In this document: piece by piece, positions 13,701 to 28,700 of the stretch | How the letters are laid out: every line of letters begins with the position of its first letter | How positions within the stretch are numbered: the first letter of the stretch is position 1 | Assembly (NCBI GenBank): GCA_039566865.1 | Contig: CM076952.1 | Span: forward strand, 17,876,501-17,940,500 | DNA: 64,000 bases | Source: Aurelia coerulea | Lineage: Eukaryota > Cnidaria > Scyphozoa > Semaeostomeae > Ulmaridae | Reading direction: 5' to 3' | The notes under the pieces: model-generated | What the model saw: only the letters and a program-made list of their open reading frames with translations | The model's database searches: none | What the model was told of the DNA's origin: nothing | Made by a program: the position numbers and the translations under genes

Positions 13701-16700
13701 GTTTATATTGTTTGTAGTTTTTAAATCAGAAGAAAGGCTATTCCATATTTTTGGCCCCAAGTAGGACAGGCATTTTTGGCCAGTGTTACTTTTGCGAAAT
13801 GGGAGGTTTAATTTAAACTTAGACCTTCTCGTTACTCGGTTTTGGTCCATTGGGTGAAATATTTCACCAGTATAGGCTGGAGCCGTTCCTTTGAAAACCA
13901 TTTAATAATATATTGCTAGCATATATAACGGGGATTGTTTTTCATTTACTCACCCTGCATAGTTGGTTAACCAAGCGTTTCATTTATGCTTTATTCAACC
14001 GGTGGTCTTAGCGCGAGGAAGTAAGTGTACGCTTACCTTATTTCCAGTGGCAGTGATTCCAAAGATGAACGTAGTTTGAGCAAGAAGGATAGCAATTGAG
14101 AGATTCAAATGGATGACACTGTTTGGCTTTTTTAAAAGTCTGTAACAAAGAAAAGATTTTAATTGGTTTCATCATAAAGCCATCATCATCATCGTCATCA
14201 TTAATTAATTTAACGTAGGCTATATAAAAGGAAGATAGCTAAATTACAGCTAATTTAGGTCTACTAACCAAGAACATTATTTAGAGTCCGTCTCAAATTA
14301 GATGTCACCTGAGATTTGCGATAACGCAAAATTCATTTGCAAAGCACTTAATAATTTGAAGAAAGTGTTGTGGTACAGTGGTGTAACCCTCTGACTACGC
14401 AGCCAGAACTGTCAGGCGGACAGGGTTCGATACCCAGTAGAGCCCCACCACTTGAGCGTCTTGAATAGGGTCGCGGACTCGATTAGCGCTTAGCTACTTC
14501 TGCGATCCCAGCGCTTGGCGCTAAAAAACGCAACTTCACCTTGAGTATATAATTTCTGACTTCAAGTACAACTTTCGCTGAAACTACAGATCAAATTTCT
14601 GATTATCATTTCAAAACTTTCCTTTGCAGAATATCTTTCAAAAGTTTGTAATCAAAATCAACAGCATGCAGTAAATACAAATTTTAACAATTACATTTTC
14701 ATTTTCATTTCATTTTTATTTATTTCAAGTGGCCAGTGAAGGGGCACTTTTTATTTCTGTGTTAAGTGTATTCCACACAGTTACACCTCGATATGAGAAA
14801 CTACGTTGCTCGTAAGAGGTTGTAAAGCGAGGTATTCTGAGATCCGTGTCGGTATTACGGAGAGACCGTAAATTGTTTTCCGACAGTTTTGTAAACATTA
14901 GCTGCATATATTCAGGAACTAAACCATGGAGAGACTTGTAAACCATAGTTGCAGTTTCAAATTCTATCATTTCCTTTATAGTTAACCACCCTAGCCTTTC
15001 AATCAAAAGAAGAGATGACGCATCATATGAGCTGTTAGTAACAATTCGTGCGGCACGGTTTTGTAGCTTCTGCAGCTTATCGAGCAGGGTTTCTCCACAA
15101 CAACCCCACACCGAGCAGCAGTTTCTGAAATGTGGTTCAACTATACTTGTATACATGTTTTTTACTATTTCCAATGGGAGATATTTTTTAGCATATTTAA
15201 GCATGCCCATTGCTCTGGCAATCTTACCTACAGCAAAAGATATGTGTTCTCTCCACTTAAGCTCGGAATCAATGTGAACGCCAAGATACTTATTTGATCC
15301 AATTATATCTAGGTTGTCCTCATTTATATGGAGATTGATCTCAGGATCTCCATTGTCCAGATGATGTTTCTTCAAATTACTCGAGGAACCGAGGATCATA
15401 CTTTGCGTTTTGGCTACATTAAGGGAAAGTTTGTTACCTTCCAACCAAAGCTGAATCCTCTTAAGGTCTGAATTAACTGCTTCATTTATCTCGGCTATAG
15501 ATTTTGATGAGTACGAAATGCTTGTGTCGTCAGCATACATGGTCACTTTTGTGCTTTGCAACGCACAGGGCAAATCATTTATGTATATCAAAAACAGTAG
15601 TGGACCGAGACACGAACCTTGCGGTACGCCACAGTTCACGTTCTCTATTTTTGATGTATGTCCATTTACTTTACAGCATTGCTTACGATCCTGTAAATAT
15701 GATTTAAACCAATCCAGCTCCCTTCCCCGCACTCCATAATGACAAAGCTTTTGAATGAGAATTGCATGATCTACAGTATCAAAGGCTTTTTTCAAGTCAA
15801 TAAATACTACAGATGAAAGGAGTCTTATATACCTTGATGCAACAATGAATATAATGGTGATCAACAATCCAACATATGATAAACCAAAACAAATGTATGT
15901 GACGACATTCAGTGCAAATATTTCACCAGGAGAAAGCTGAAAGAGAGATGATTGAAAGAGATTATTGAATTGCAAACAAAATGTGAATAACGTGCTGCCA
16001 AACTGATGCAAACGATTTCTGTTGAATGATGAGAAAACACACACCAAAACTCAACCTTCGTTGAACGTTGCAAGCAACGCTAAATAGTCCATACTATTCT
16101 ACAAAACAAATACTCATATCCACAAAAACTGAATTATTAAATTAATCAAGATTAAATATTCGTTATTTACAATTTATTTGGTACAGGTCATTCACTCAAT
16201 AGATTTCCCCAAAGTCTACTTCATAAAGTCAAAGACAGTCTCATCTGGAGTTCTGGAGTTCTGCATTCCGCAGACCCTCATTCTGCAGTTCTTCGTACCG
16301 CAAATCTCTTGAAACCGGGGAATAGGGAACAGCGGAATCGGAAATTCCGGAATTGAATGAGTGACTGAAAATTTTGTTGACTTGCAGGGGTGGAAAAAGT
16401 ATCGGACCACGGGACCATTGGTCCCAGAAAATATTTTGGCTCCCAGAAAGAAAAAGATACTGAAATCTCAATTGAAATCTCAATACCAAAATTCTGGAAA
16501 GAAAGAATTAACAACAAGAAAAAATTAGACAATAAATCAGTAAATGAATCAGTGCATAATAAATTAATCAAAAAAGGTACAGTACAGCCAGTAGCACCCT
16601 GTTTTCGTGCCTGAGAATTCTTAAGAATTCTTGAGAAAACTGTTAGTTTCTTAAGAATTCTTCTGCAAGGATATTATTAGGCAATCTTTCATACCTCTCC

Positions 16701-19700
16701 AGATTTCTCATCAAAATATGAAGAATTCTTGAAAATTCTCTGTAATTCTTGGGAATTTTTGTCATGACAATGTGCATGGCCTGTTCCTTATGCCCAGAGA
16801 ATCTTACGAATTGTTGCAGCAAATTTGTTCCATATGCATTGAATTAATGGAAACAAAGGTTTAAAATGACAAAATAAATGCTTTCTATTTGGTAAACCAG
16901 TCTGGAAGATAAATGTAAGGAAGCTTGTTTTGATCTTAATTCCTAAATAAAGGCTTAGCTTAGCTTAATGCATAACTTTCTGAAAATACCTTCACATATT
17001 TTTGAATTTTATCAACACAATTTTCTCATTTTTCAATTTTCTCACAATTGGATTTGAAACTGCATAATCAATGTTCAAGCTTCCTTTTTAGTATATCTGC
17101 TTTCTTTTTCATTTTCATTTTCAGTCTTCTCTTAGCATAGCTTCTGCATTATTAGTTCTATCTAGCAAATTTTGTACAAACAGCTTTTAGCTATTTTGAG
17201 TTAGGAGGCATATTGAATGATAAACTTGCATACTATAAATTGATCCCTCGTGAACCACATTATGGTCTATTCACAGTGAACAACTCATGTCTAAACCATA
17301 CTGTTCCTGCTTTGAATTCAAGTGGATATTTTTAACAAACAGTTTTATCTACTTCTTGTGTGGTGCACAGAAAATTTTTCATTTTCTAACTGCGGTCCAA
17401 GAAAGGGAAAAATATTTTCCACCCCTGTTGACTTGACATACCTTTTGACTCGAATCCAATGAAGTATCAACTTGTAATAAGGATGCAAATGTGGTAAGAT
17501 GATAGCAATGACAACGAGTAATGTTAACATCTGAATAAACTTTATAGCATCCATCTCTAGACCACGAGCTTGTCCTTTAACAAAAAAAGAGATAAAATTA
17601 AACAACTGTTTAAAATGATGAAAGTTTAATTTCTTACATTGTAGGGCTTCTTTGAGTTGTACCGGGTGTCTCATAAAAAGAACTCCTGCTTCAAAAATCA
17701 CCAAAATGTGGTTACATTGCCAATCTTAGAATGTATTTTTTACTTCTTTAAAGTAGCATCGGTTCCAAATCTTTCACTCGGCGTAAAAAGGTGGGTGTAA
17801 AATTCAATGACCTATTTCTTCTGATTGAATGGCTTGAAAGAAACTTTAGATACCTATCTATAATTCTACCGTTGGACTTTCCACAAATTTTGAATAATTT
17901 TCGAAATTACAGCGTATCTTACATTTCAACTCATTTGAGGATATGACGTCATCAAATTTCTAAATCATAAATCAGATGAGTGACAGACATTTGCTTGATA
18001 TCATATTGTAGGCATTCATAAACTATGGTTTTCTTCGAAATTATTTCACGTTACGTCAAACTGTTTAGAAATTACGATGGTTTTAAGTTTTTTTGAAAAT
18101 TTTTCTCGAATTCTTGAAAAGAAGAAAAACACTCTAATTCTGAAAATATCGAATATTTCAGAAAAGTCCAACGGTAGAATTATAGAGAAACAGCTAAAGT
18201 TTCTTTGAAGTCATTCAGCTCAAAGAACAAGGTCACTAAATTTTACATCAGCCTTTTTAAAGATTTGAAACCTATGCTCTTTAAAGTAGATCAAAGACCA
18301 AATTATTTTCCCAGGTATAGCTAATCTTGTGATAGGTTCTAAAATTAGCAAATTTATCAATTTTTAGGGTTGCCTGACGTGGAATCATCCTGCAAAAAGC
18401 ACAAAGGAATACCAGATCAATTCATGAATGGCAGAAAGAAAAGCACACTATCATTGGGGACTTCAAGGATGGTAACAAAATCTGAAATGTTGGCTCTTAA
18501 GCAAGATTGACTATGTTGTTAACGAGCATAGCTCAGAATAAGTTTTTCAACCTGTCATTTTATATCCTTTCAGTGATGGAAACAAACGTTTGATCATCTT
18601 TAAATATATTTCGATCATTGGCAAAAGATAGACTCACGAGATGGTCCCAGTTGTCGCAACAACAGCAACGACAACAACAACAGCAACAACGACAACAACA
18701 ACAACAACAACAACAAAATTTATTTTGCTCAAACTGACAAACTGGGACTTATGGACTTTCACATATAAAATTGGGATAAAAATGGCACCGATTTTTCAAT
18801 TCGCACTGAAATGAGGTTTTAAGAAAAGTCATGGCAACCTTCAGCAGTTGAAATTCTCATTGCTGTGGTGAGCTCACGGGAGTTAAGTGGCCCTCAAAAT
18901 GAGGAGATCCTGGTTGAAATTTGAAACTTTTGTTGGATTGAGGAAACAATCATCTGGATACTTGTAGCTTTTGTTCATTGCTAATGTCACTCAAAACTTG
19001 AATTTTGAGGCGTTTTATCATCTGAGGCTCGAGCCGACAACTCAGGCCCACCGCCATTGCCTGGAGAACTCAGCATTTCCTTCAGCGTTGCTATGATCTC
19101 CATATACGGACATGAAATGGAGGGAAACAATTTGGTCCTAATTTTCAAGGTGAAAGTCCATGAGTCGTAGTTTAAGAGCATCCATCAGTCTATCAATACC
19201 AATAACTACGAACTTGTAATCAGTCTAGGCAAAAGGCATCCAAAAAAATTTGTGATGGGGTTGAGAATCGAGTATTTGTGACTTTTAAACGGGAGCATTT
19301 TTAGGAAATACAGTATCCTATAAACTGTGACGACCACTAAAGTTCTTATAAAGATAATGTGATACGTGACTTTAAAGGAACAACAAAGCGTGTTTACTCA
19401 CGATATATTCCAGAAGGCACATGTTGATGTTGCTTGGGTCTTTGTCTGCAAAGATAGACAATTTTAAATTCAGTTTCCCTGTATGCAAAGAATATCAACC
19501 ATAGAAGCACTGAAAAGGAAAGACAGGCACCTTCACCAAGTTTTGAACCATCTCTTTCACCATTTCAAATTTCAACATATAATTCTATAATGGCAGAATA
19601 GGTAACTCAGTCATTTCTCAGGGTGTGCTTGATTGATGTTAGTTCTGAAAAAGTAGACTTGGTTGGCTCGCAATTCGTGCTTGATTGAACACAAATTTCT

Positions 19701-22700
19701 GAAAACGGTATGCTTCCTATGTTTGGAAGGCCTTCTGAGCCTTCTAGAGACTTGTGAATTTTCGTCCCTTATTTCCCTGCGTTCTTTGATTTGCTGATAT
19801 CACTTGGTAATAGGGACTCATACCATCACTCTTATAAAGTGGGCCCCCATTATGCCCATATGGAATGGTTCCGTATTGACCAATCAAATTGCTAAAATTT
19901 AGTTTTCAACCAATAAGGAGGCTCATTTTAGACAGTTGTTGCTGTTGTTGCAAAAAAAACAGTTGATACGGCCTAGAGTTCTCATAGCTGAGATGGATCT
20001 ATTTTTATTCTACAGAAGAAGATTGCTGCTTGACAGGTATGTATTTTGCAATGAATAGGTCAGGAAAGCATCATTCTTTGTACTAAAAGTTTGCTTTTCA
20101 ATATTTAAGCTCTTTAAACCCAACTTCGAAGTGATTTCGTTGAGTGTATGAGAACTCCCGCTAGTTTAGGCCATTTTGAAACAGTATATGCACAGCCCAC
20201 TTTATAAGAGTCTGAGCAAGTGATATCAGCAAATCAAAAAACGCAGGGAAACAAGGGACGAAAAGTCATAAGTCTAAGCCTTCTACTCCAAAAGATGGAA
20301 GGTTTGGCAGACTTTGGGAAGCGTGGTGAATTCTACATTATCGTGAATTAGAAATCTGCTGGCTTTATGATCTTTACGTTTTATTCGGAGGTATGTTTCC
20401 ATCTCTGTGAAGTCCATTATTTTCAGAATTTGATAGATTTAGAATTGCATAGCAAACACAAACACACCCTTAAATTGAAGTTCTTCAAGAAGCTAAGCGA
20501 TTTGAATCTGCATAAAATTGTTGGCAGTGGTTGTTCAAAGAAGACAATTCTGGCGTACGCCATCCAGTACGTATAAACACATAAAACTCACTACACAAAG
20601 TCCCAAAACAAGAAAACATAGACAGACAGAGAAACAAAAAGCCATAATTCAAAGCCATAAGAAATAGACTATGAAATGAATGCAAAAAAGAAATACAGAT
20701 GAAACATTTGTCCAAAGATAAAGGACAAAATAAACGGCAAACGTAAAACAAACTGAGGAAAATAATTCCCGAACTATGATCAGATTTTCAAATAAAGTTA
20801 ACAAATACTCATATTTGCTAAGAAATGAAAATTATACACGAATTATAAAAAAGAAACAAACAAAACTGACACTAAAGAAATATCTAAAAATGCAAATAAA
20901 TTGATAGCATTAATACCTTTTTCAGATAAGATTTAAAATTGATAAACTTCATACAATGAAAATAACCACAAAATGCAATCTACTTCCTTACCCAATAAGC
21001 ATCAGCCGCTTTAATCGAACTTAGGAACTTCCATTCATAATAGCGGAGATATAGCAAGATTAACAACTGTCACACTATCAGCGATTTCTTTGGGTAATTA
21101 AACTAAACAGGGGAATCTTTCCGCAGCATATGATAGCGGTTAAGGTGTGTAATCATATTAGTGGCAGGATAGGATTAGTGATTGATAACTCGGTAGGGCC
21201 ACGTGCAGATTCAATAAGATGGTATACCCCTTCATTCGTAGCGGTTGGTACTTTGTCTTGCACAGATGTATCTTAAATCTCGTATCCGTCTAAATTTTAT
21301 TCGAACCATGTTAATGTCTCATATACTAGCCTATGAGAAGACCCTTTACTCAAAAGAAGAAATGGTCTACGAAACAAAAAGCAAACGCTTGCTACTGTGG
21401 GTCCCAGATTTCCGGAAGTTAAAGGCAATCTCTCTCCCCTTCGATCAATGAAAATAAAATCGATAAAGATCTTTATTGTATAAATACCCTAGACTGATGA
21501 TATTCGACTAAGTTTTGCTCCATTGAATTGAATTATTTTTTACTGTTATAGTCATTCCACTAAAACTTTTGGCGGAGAAGCTATGTGCTTATAACGAAAG
21601 TTCTGCCTGGAGGATTTTGTTAATTTCATTCAGGAGCTGTTTTGTAATCGTTTCATTTAAGCCCTAAGTAGGCGAGAATTACAATGCCTTCTGCTCGGCT
21701 TCTGAATCAAATAAACAAAATCCGCCACACGGAACTTTAGATTTACCCTTCTTTATTCGTTATAAGCATATCACATAACTTCTCTTAAAAACCACCTTTC
21801 GCTTGCACAAGGCGAGAGTTTGCCCTACTAGTTTCGGGGAAACTTTTGCGGCTCTGTTTGTTTTGAATTACGGGTTGAGAGAATTTCCTTTGTCTGCAGT
21901 CGCTAATCGCTTTGAATAGAGGTGTCAATCAAATGCAACTGTTGCTATTGTATTACAAAATCTGCCCTTGTTATTGTTGCAGGCCCGTAGCACATATTGG
22001 GGCCGGTCGGGCCCGGGCCCCCCCAATAATTTCCAGAAGTTGAATTCTTTATTCTTCATAATAACATAGAAAACTGATCATCAGTGACAGGCCCTTGGCA
22101 CTGAAGCGAGTCAAGACCTATCTAAGTTCAACAGGGTTCAGCAAACTACCGCCTCAACCACCTGATGGTGAAACATGTGCACAACGACAGAGTTGATAAA
22201 TTCAACCTTGTCAGCATCGTAAACAAATTTGTCATAGATTCCAATGCAAGGAAATTTCACTTTGGAAAGCTCAACCCTTTTGGCATCAGAAGCACTTCGT
22301 CAAGAGAGGCGAAAAGTACCCAGACTTCAAGTATCAATAATCATATCTGAACTGACGAGCAGTGGCGTGGTCCTTGAGATCCTCGAAAACCGAAGAGAAA
22401 AAAGCTGGGTATAGCTGGGAAAGGATTTTCCAAGAAATGTCAAATCTTCCATTTTAGCACTGGCAAATATGGAATCAGGGGATGCATTCTAAGCCAAAGC
22501 AAAGGATGTTTCTTCAAAAATTTTCCTCGTGCTTCAACTCAAAAGAGAACTGTCACAACTTCTTTTCTTCAGGACCTCCGATCATAAAATGCCCTATCAA
22601 CAATGCACAGAAGGGTGTTACCAAAAGAAAAGAGGGCATTGACCGAGCAATTCTCCCGGGGGCTTCGCTTCCGAACCCCCGGAAGCTTTACCCCTTCGGT

Positions 22701-25700
22701 GTGAATTAGTGCCCCTCCAATCTGAAAAACGCTCCTACGTGCCTGTTGTTGCTAGTTTTGGGGCTCTGCCGTGCCGCCATCAGTGTTGCATATATTCAAG
22801 ATGACTAACCTTCTTCCTGTTTTGAAATGTTAGCACCACCGGATTGCTGAAGTTGAGCTGATCGTATAACACAGCATATGAAATGACATGTGAGTTCAAT
22901 TTCCACATGATTGACCTAAAAAAGGAATTGCATAACTATAAATAGGCAAGTAACTCAAAATGCTTTTTCATTCACAAAGTAGGTGGTTTCTACCGGGTGA
23001 GCCAGAAAAAAGTTCCCACTTTCAAAAATTCGTAGCACCACAAATACTTCGTGGATTTGAATGATTCAAATTCTATTTAAAAGCCAAAAGATCGAAGTAT
23101 TTTTGTGATTTTTCTCGTCTTCTTACGAGCACTGCAAATATAGGTAAATCCAATTTTACTAAAATCTAATGACTGAAAAGGGCCTAAAACACTTGATCAA
23201 ATCATTAGGACGCTCCTCACACAGAACAATACACAGAGGCGTTTCACCGCTCTCACGAGTCATAAGACATAGATTTTCAAACAGATACTAAAGATTTTCA
23301 ATCCCATGGCAATAAATGTGCAGACGATATTTCTCAACGATGAGAAATTGCATTTTATCTATTGTTCTGAGCGAGGAGTCCATTATGATTTGATCAAGCA
23401 TTTTAGGCCTTTTTCAGTCATTTTGCAACCATCAAGTTTTTGTAAACTTGAATTTATCAATTTTTCCAGTGCTCTTAAGAAGGTGACAAAAATAAAAAAA
23501 ATACTTCAATCCTTTGGCTGTTAAGCAAATATTGTTTCATTTCAATCCATTCACTTCTCTTGATGCTATGAATTTCAAAAGTGGGAACTTTTTTCTGGCT
23601 CACAAATCGCAATCTTCGAAAAGTATAAAACAAATCGCAATCTTCAACTTTTAAAAAACTCTTTTGAAGTAAAGCCTTTTAAAAACGAAAATGCAAAATT
23701 CGTATAAGGAAGGAGATGTAAGCTCTGTGGTTTAGAAGCTAGAGTAGTTGAGATGTAACTACAGCACTTAAATGGTCTGTGCAAGGTTATGAGCTTGCAT
23801 TTGACATTGAACAAAAAATCTAAAACTAGCCTATTAAAATCGATGTCCCACACGCGCTGTGAACAGTTGATAGCCAAAGAAACAATGCTGTATCTGAATG
23901 TTTCTTTGTTCTATTTACAAAGAAGCCTAAATAACCATTGCACACTCCCCTTATCTGAAATCTTTGAAATGTTGGATTTGGTACAAAAAGTTCGAGAACT
24001 TCACGTCAGCTATATACACAAGAAACAGAGATGAAACTATTTTCTCAATCAAAGCAAAGTGAACTTAGTCTTTCATTGCTGTGTCGTCGATCTTTAGAAA
24101 TGGTGTTACTAATCTAACTGATTCTTGGGATGGCAATGTTTAAAAACACCGAAAATATGTGATAGAAAATGGAGGGAGCAAACTAATATCTCTGTAGATG
24201 ACTTGCTAATCCCCCTGGACGACTCACACTCTTCGCAGTTTTCGTACCCCTGTCCTTTTCTCAAAGCTCCTTGGACAGTATACTCTTGACGCACTATTGG
24301 AGACCAGACAACCCCCTGGGCAATTTATTGATTCCCTTGGGCAGTTAAAGCAACCCCCTGAACAATACAGCTATTCCCTTATGTAATTAAAATACCCCCT
24401 GGGCAATGGAAGCACCAGCTGTTGCTTAGACTGATACGTTAATCCTGAATTTCAGAAAGCATTTGTTTTTAAATCGCACACTTAAATCTATGGTGAGACG
24501 GTTAAAAACCACAATGCACTTACAATACAGTTGCAGTTTTGGTGAAAAGAGCTCGCAGTAGGTTTCAAGTACACCATTTCATGCATCGATGGTTTTACAA
24601 GATTAGCAACAAAACGTAGATTGGTTCAACAATTGATTAAAAACAATTCTACGTTGAAACTCAGTGGAAAATCTGATTAAAAGTACCATAAAGTTGGCAA
24701 AATAAAAAAGAAGTATAATCCGAAGGAAGCCTTAAACAGTGAAAGAAAATAGACATCTTGATAATGGTCTATCCGTTAATTTGTGTTGGATTGAATGTTA
24801 AAGATTCTATTTCCTCTCAGACCGTTGAATCTCATAAGATTTTCCTTTCGTATATTCCAATCTAATTTGCAACACAGTAACAGAGAAATTTTTTTTTTTT
24901 TTTTTTTTTTTTATCAATCTAAAACTTAAAAACAACAAGTTAATGCAAATTACTGTGGCATTTGCAGCGAGGAAAGACGCATGGTCACCGGGTCCTCACT
25001 ACAAATGCCACTTACAATTTTCTAAGTACTATCAACAATAAACTAATAATAGAACACAAAAAACAAAAAAATAAGATACAGATGCACACTAAATCAGGAC
25101 AAAGTAAAAGCCAAGGTAAAACTGAAGTACCCCCAAAACCCGCACAAACAGCCCACCACCCACCAAACCACAACCACGAGCGCACCGGCAGGGAGAATGA
25201 AACAAAGTTTCAGGGATTCAACCCCGAGGGGAAAAAGACTTTCCAATTTACCATAGACTCCCCCCAACCGATGCACCCGCGGCAGCAGTGCGATGAGCAG
25301 AGACAGCCCACGCAAATTCCGGGAGCACTTCAGTCTAAAAGAAAAAAAAAGGGTTAGGCTGCTGTTTTTCCAGAAAGTTTAATTAAACCGTCCAGAAGTT
25401 TTGATGAAAGAAATAGTTGCTTCTATGATGATTCTGTTTGCAAAGGTGCTTTCATTTGGGTTCCCATATAATAACAAATGACAAAGATCCTTTGAGTTCA
25501 TGCTAGCAACATCATATCCGACATCTGAGACTTGACCAAGGAGATCTTGGCGCTGAGCTGTAAACTGGGGGCAGTGCAGGAGGTAATGCTCATTATCTTC
25601 CTTTCCTGTACCACAAATACAAATTGGACTCAAGCACTCAAAATTATGCCTAAATCTATGTTCATTTAGAGGACTAAAGTTAACTCGAAGCCTTGAAATT

Positions 25701-28700
25701 GTTCCATAATTTAGCAAGGAAGTGATTGATACAGTTGCTTTAACGATCAGTAGGACCCATCTAAACCATGGGGCGACAACAAGTCGCTCTGTCCGTTGGT
25801 AAGTAAGTTGGTCAGTCCATGCTGGTTTTAGTTTGCAAGACGGAATGTTTACTGAGGCAACAGCGAAAACGAGCTTCAAAAGGAAATTCACCTAAAATAT
25901 TTAATCATCAAAGTAAGTTCGTTTAATAGCATGACCGTTATGGATATTATGTTCGGACCAGACCAAAAAACGTTGCAAACAAAAGACCATTTCTGGTCTG
26001 GTCTCAAAAATGTGTTCGTCACACTCATTTTTATCAAAGTCAATCACCATCCTGCGTTTCCAAAGTGGAGGAGCTAAGTGGAGGTAGTCTATAAATAGAA
26101 CAAAGAAAACTCGTACGACGGTATCGTTCATCTAGCTAAACGATATGCCGGCACGTGTGGACATCATCAAATACAATAGGTTAATAAAAGAATACCCAGA
26201 CCCCTTCCGCGCGTGACTTCTATCTCCGTTGATTCTCTTTAAAAGCATTACAGTAAGCAGTAATACATATGAGCGTTAAAGTAATACATTACAGTAATAC
26301 ATGAGCGTTAAAGCTATCCTGAACTTTGCTGACAAACCGCTGACGCCCCGTTGTTATCACACAATAGTGCTAACTTCAATAGCAGTGGGGAACAAAGACC
26401 TCTTAATCCTTGCATTATCCTCAGGAATTTCTTTGATTTGATTTCAATAATGGTTAACTGACTACTTTTAATTGATGATTGAAAAGAAGTTGATATTGGT
26501 CATGAGCTCGCTATCTATGCACCAATATCTATTGTGGGCCGAGTGAAAAGCAAGACAAAAATAATTTAGGCCAAAAACGATTTTCAGATCATACGACAGT
26601 CGACCTTGGTACCACCAAAGAGCATGGTTAGCAATAGACAAAATAGGCTAAGGCTGTCAAGTGATCAGTCTCCAGATAAAACATCTTGTTATTTCTTTGA
26701 AGGAGCTCTGTAGCGCATGTGATTGGTTTAGAGAGCAAAGCTTAGACAAAGGAAAGGAGCTACAGCCCAGACTCTTTGTGATATTTTCGAATGATAAAAG
26801 TACAGTTCAATTCGAAAAGATCCCTTTCCAATTCTTTTCTGTTAATCCTGCCATGCAAATCTTTAATCTCTTTCTATAATCTTCGGCCAATTATTAATGA
26901 GATAGCCTGATAACCAGCCCATTATTCTATGGGCTGGTTATCAGGCTATGAATGAGACAAATTGCCTTTAACATGTTTTATTCCATAAAAACTTGAACCA
27001 TGAATGCAAAAGGTAGTATGATATAAAAACTTCCCAAGAATATGATCACGCGACTTGAAATGGGTACAACAAACCTTAGCCGATTAGGTCTATGGGCCTT
27101 TAAGTTAGTTATTAACAATTTCAGGAAACTACAGTTTTAGCCTTTTTATCAAGAGGTTAATGATCAAAATGGATCAAACCTTTCGCACAGAGGTCTGGGG
27201 AGGCGCGCTACTTTTCTGGAAAATGGCGGATAACATGTATCCGCCACTTTTCGGGGGGGGGGGGGGGTGGCGCACCGTCCCAGACTTCTGTGAAAAGGTC
27301 TATTTATCCTAACCCTGATCCGACATCAAATGCCAGGTATCCATTAGTTTTTAATCGCTCGTAGTGCAGTTGTATGTAGTTTAACGTTGCGTGTCTTTGT
27401 GTATTGGCCATGGGGTAGTCATCGTCTTCCGCTCCCCTTGATATCGTCCCTGTGGTGTCGTAGAGTGTTTAGATAAGTATAGCAGAATATGAGATTTATT
27501 GTAAATATTTAATATGAATAACAAAAACTTTTGGCATAATGCCGGTAAATCTTAAAGGAATACGTACGAATCATTAAATGTTGTTTTGTTTTGCAATGCA
27601 TTGCTTTCACTCAGTGTTCCATACGCAATCCCAACTGTTGCAGCATATGCAGATGTCATGTTTTCGGCTACAAATAAAGAATCAGTGACTATACCGCGTA
27701 CGTGAAAAAATGTTAGACGTTTGAAAGTAGACTTATGACGATGAGTCTCTTGTTTCCCTGTGCCCTTTGACCTCAAGATGGCGCTTCAGTCAACAGAGAC
27801 TCATATCATTACTCTGAAAAAGCTGACCCTATTTAGGCCTAATATGCTGGGATTCCTAGCATACCAATCAGAATGCGAGATTTGGCGAAGAACAATAAGT
27901 TTCGAACCTTCAATTCGATCGACGCAGTTTACTAAATCTGAAGGAAGTTGCTGCGGCAGGTACTTGAAGATTTCTCTGGGATATTTTGGTCTTAAAAACA
28001 TGGAAATTGCAGCATTAAAAGACTTATTTTGCACTCACCAGGTAAAATGAACTTTGTTCTTCAGATCAATACCAAGTCTCGTTGATTAAGTGTCTGCTTA
28101 CCGTGGTTCCTATCGCATTTCCTTTCTGAGGAGTGACCAGAGCCGAAGCAGTCGTTCGATCCAGATTCGATCGATCGAATGCAGAAGATAGGGTCAGGTT
28201 TTTAACTGTTTCAATATGAGTCCCTGTTGAGCAAGGTACCGCAGGGATACAAGGGACTCATTGTCATAAGTCTAGTTTGAAAGTGCGCAGCCCTCAAACC
28301 ATTTACCAGACGCGTTACCATATTCATATATATTCATATATACCATATAAACTGATGATAACTGTTAAGTTAGCATATCAACATAGTCCCGCTGTTAACA
28401 CTGTTCCGCTTTTGAACAAAAGCGGAGAGAAAAATCTCCATTTTTGTGAAAGCGTACACACTGATTCACACAAAACGGCATAAAAACTAAGGTTTCTGAA
28501 AACGCACTTAATCAATGTGAACGCTCAAAAACGGGGTTTTTGAAAATGCTCCAATATTCAACAATGAGTTTCACAAAACCGGAACGATGTGAACGCACAA
28601 AAATGGATATCTTTGGCTCCATATTTGTAATTATGTGGATCATTGCGAATGGACAAAACCGGATGCTTTTCCCTCCGTTTTTGTACAAAGACAGAGCAAT

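Noticed and set aside
14365..14455. A functional tRNA gene
   Set aside because: A and B boxes are present, but the cloverleaf is poor and the sequence continues into a repeated SINE body also found at 43403.
14725..16047. A 440-codon open frame as a single protein
   Set aside because: It fuses the TM1 exon of the receptor, its splice donor and a LINE reverse transcriptase. The receptor splices at 15832, as shown by phase and the TM2 exon.
16216..16614. Overlapping 64-97-codon frames on both strands
   Set aside because: They straddle the left end and target duplication of the hAT-like element and have no conserved motif.
24962..25357. 131-codon plus-strand frame
   Set aside because: It is antisense to the 3-prime UTR of the LINE at 24886-25891 and has a low-complexity, Pro/Gln/Lys-rich composition.
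26902..26949. Rho-independent terminator
   Set aside because: No T-run follows and this is animal DNA.
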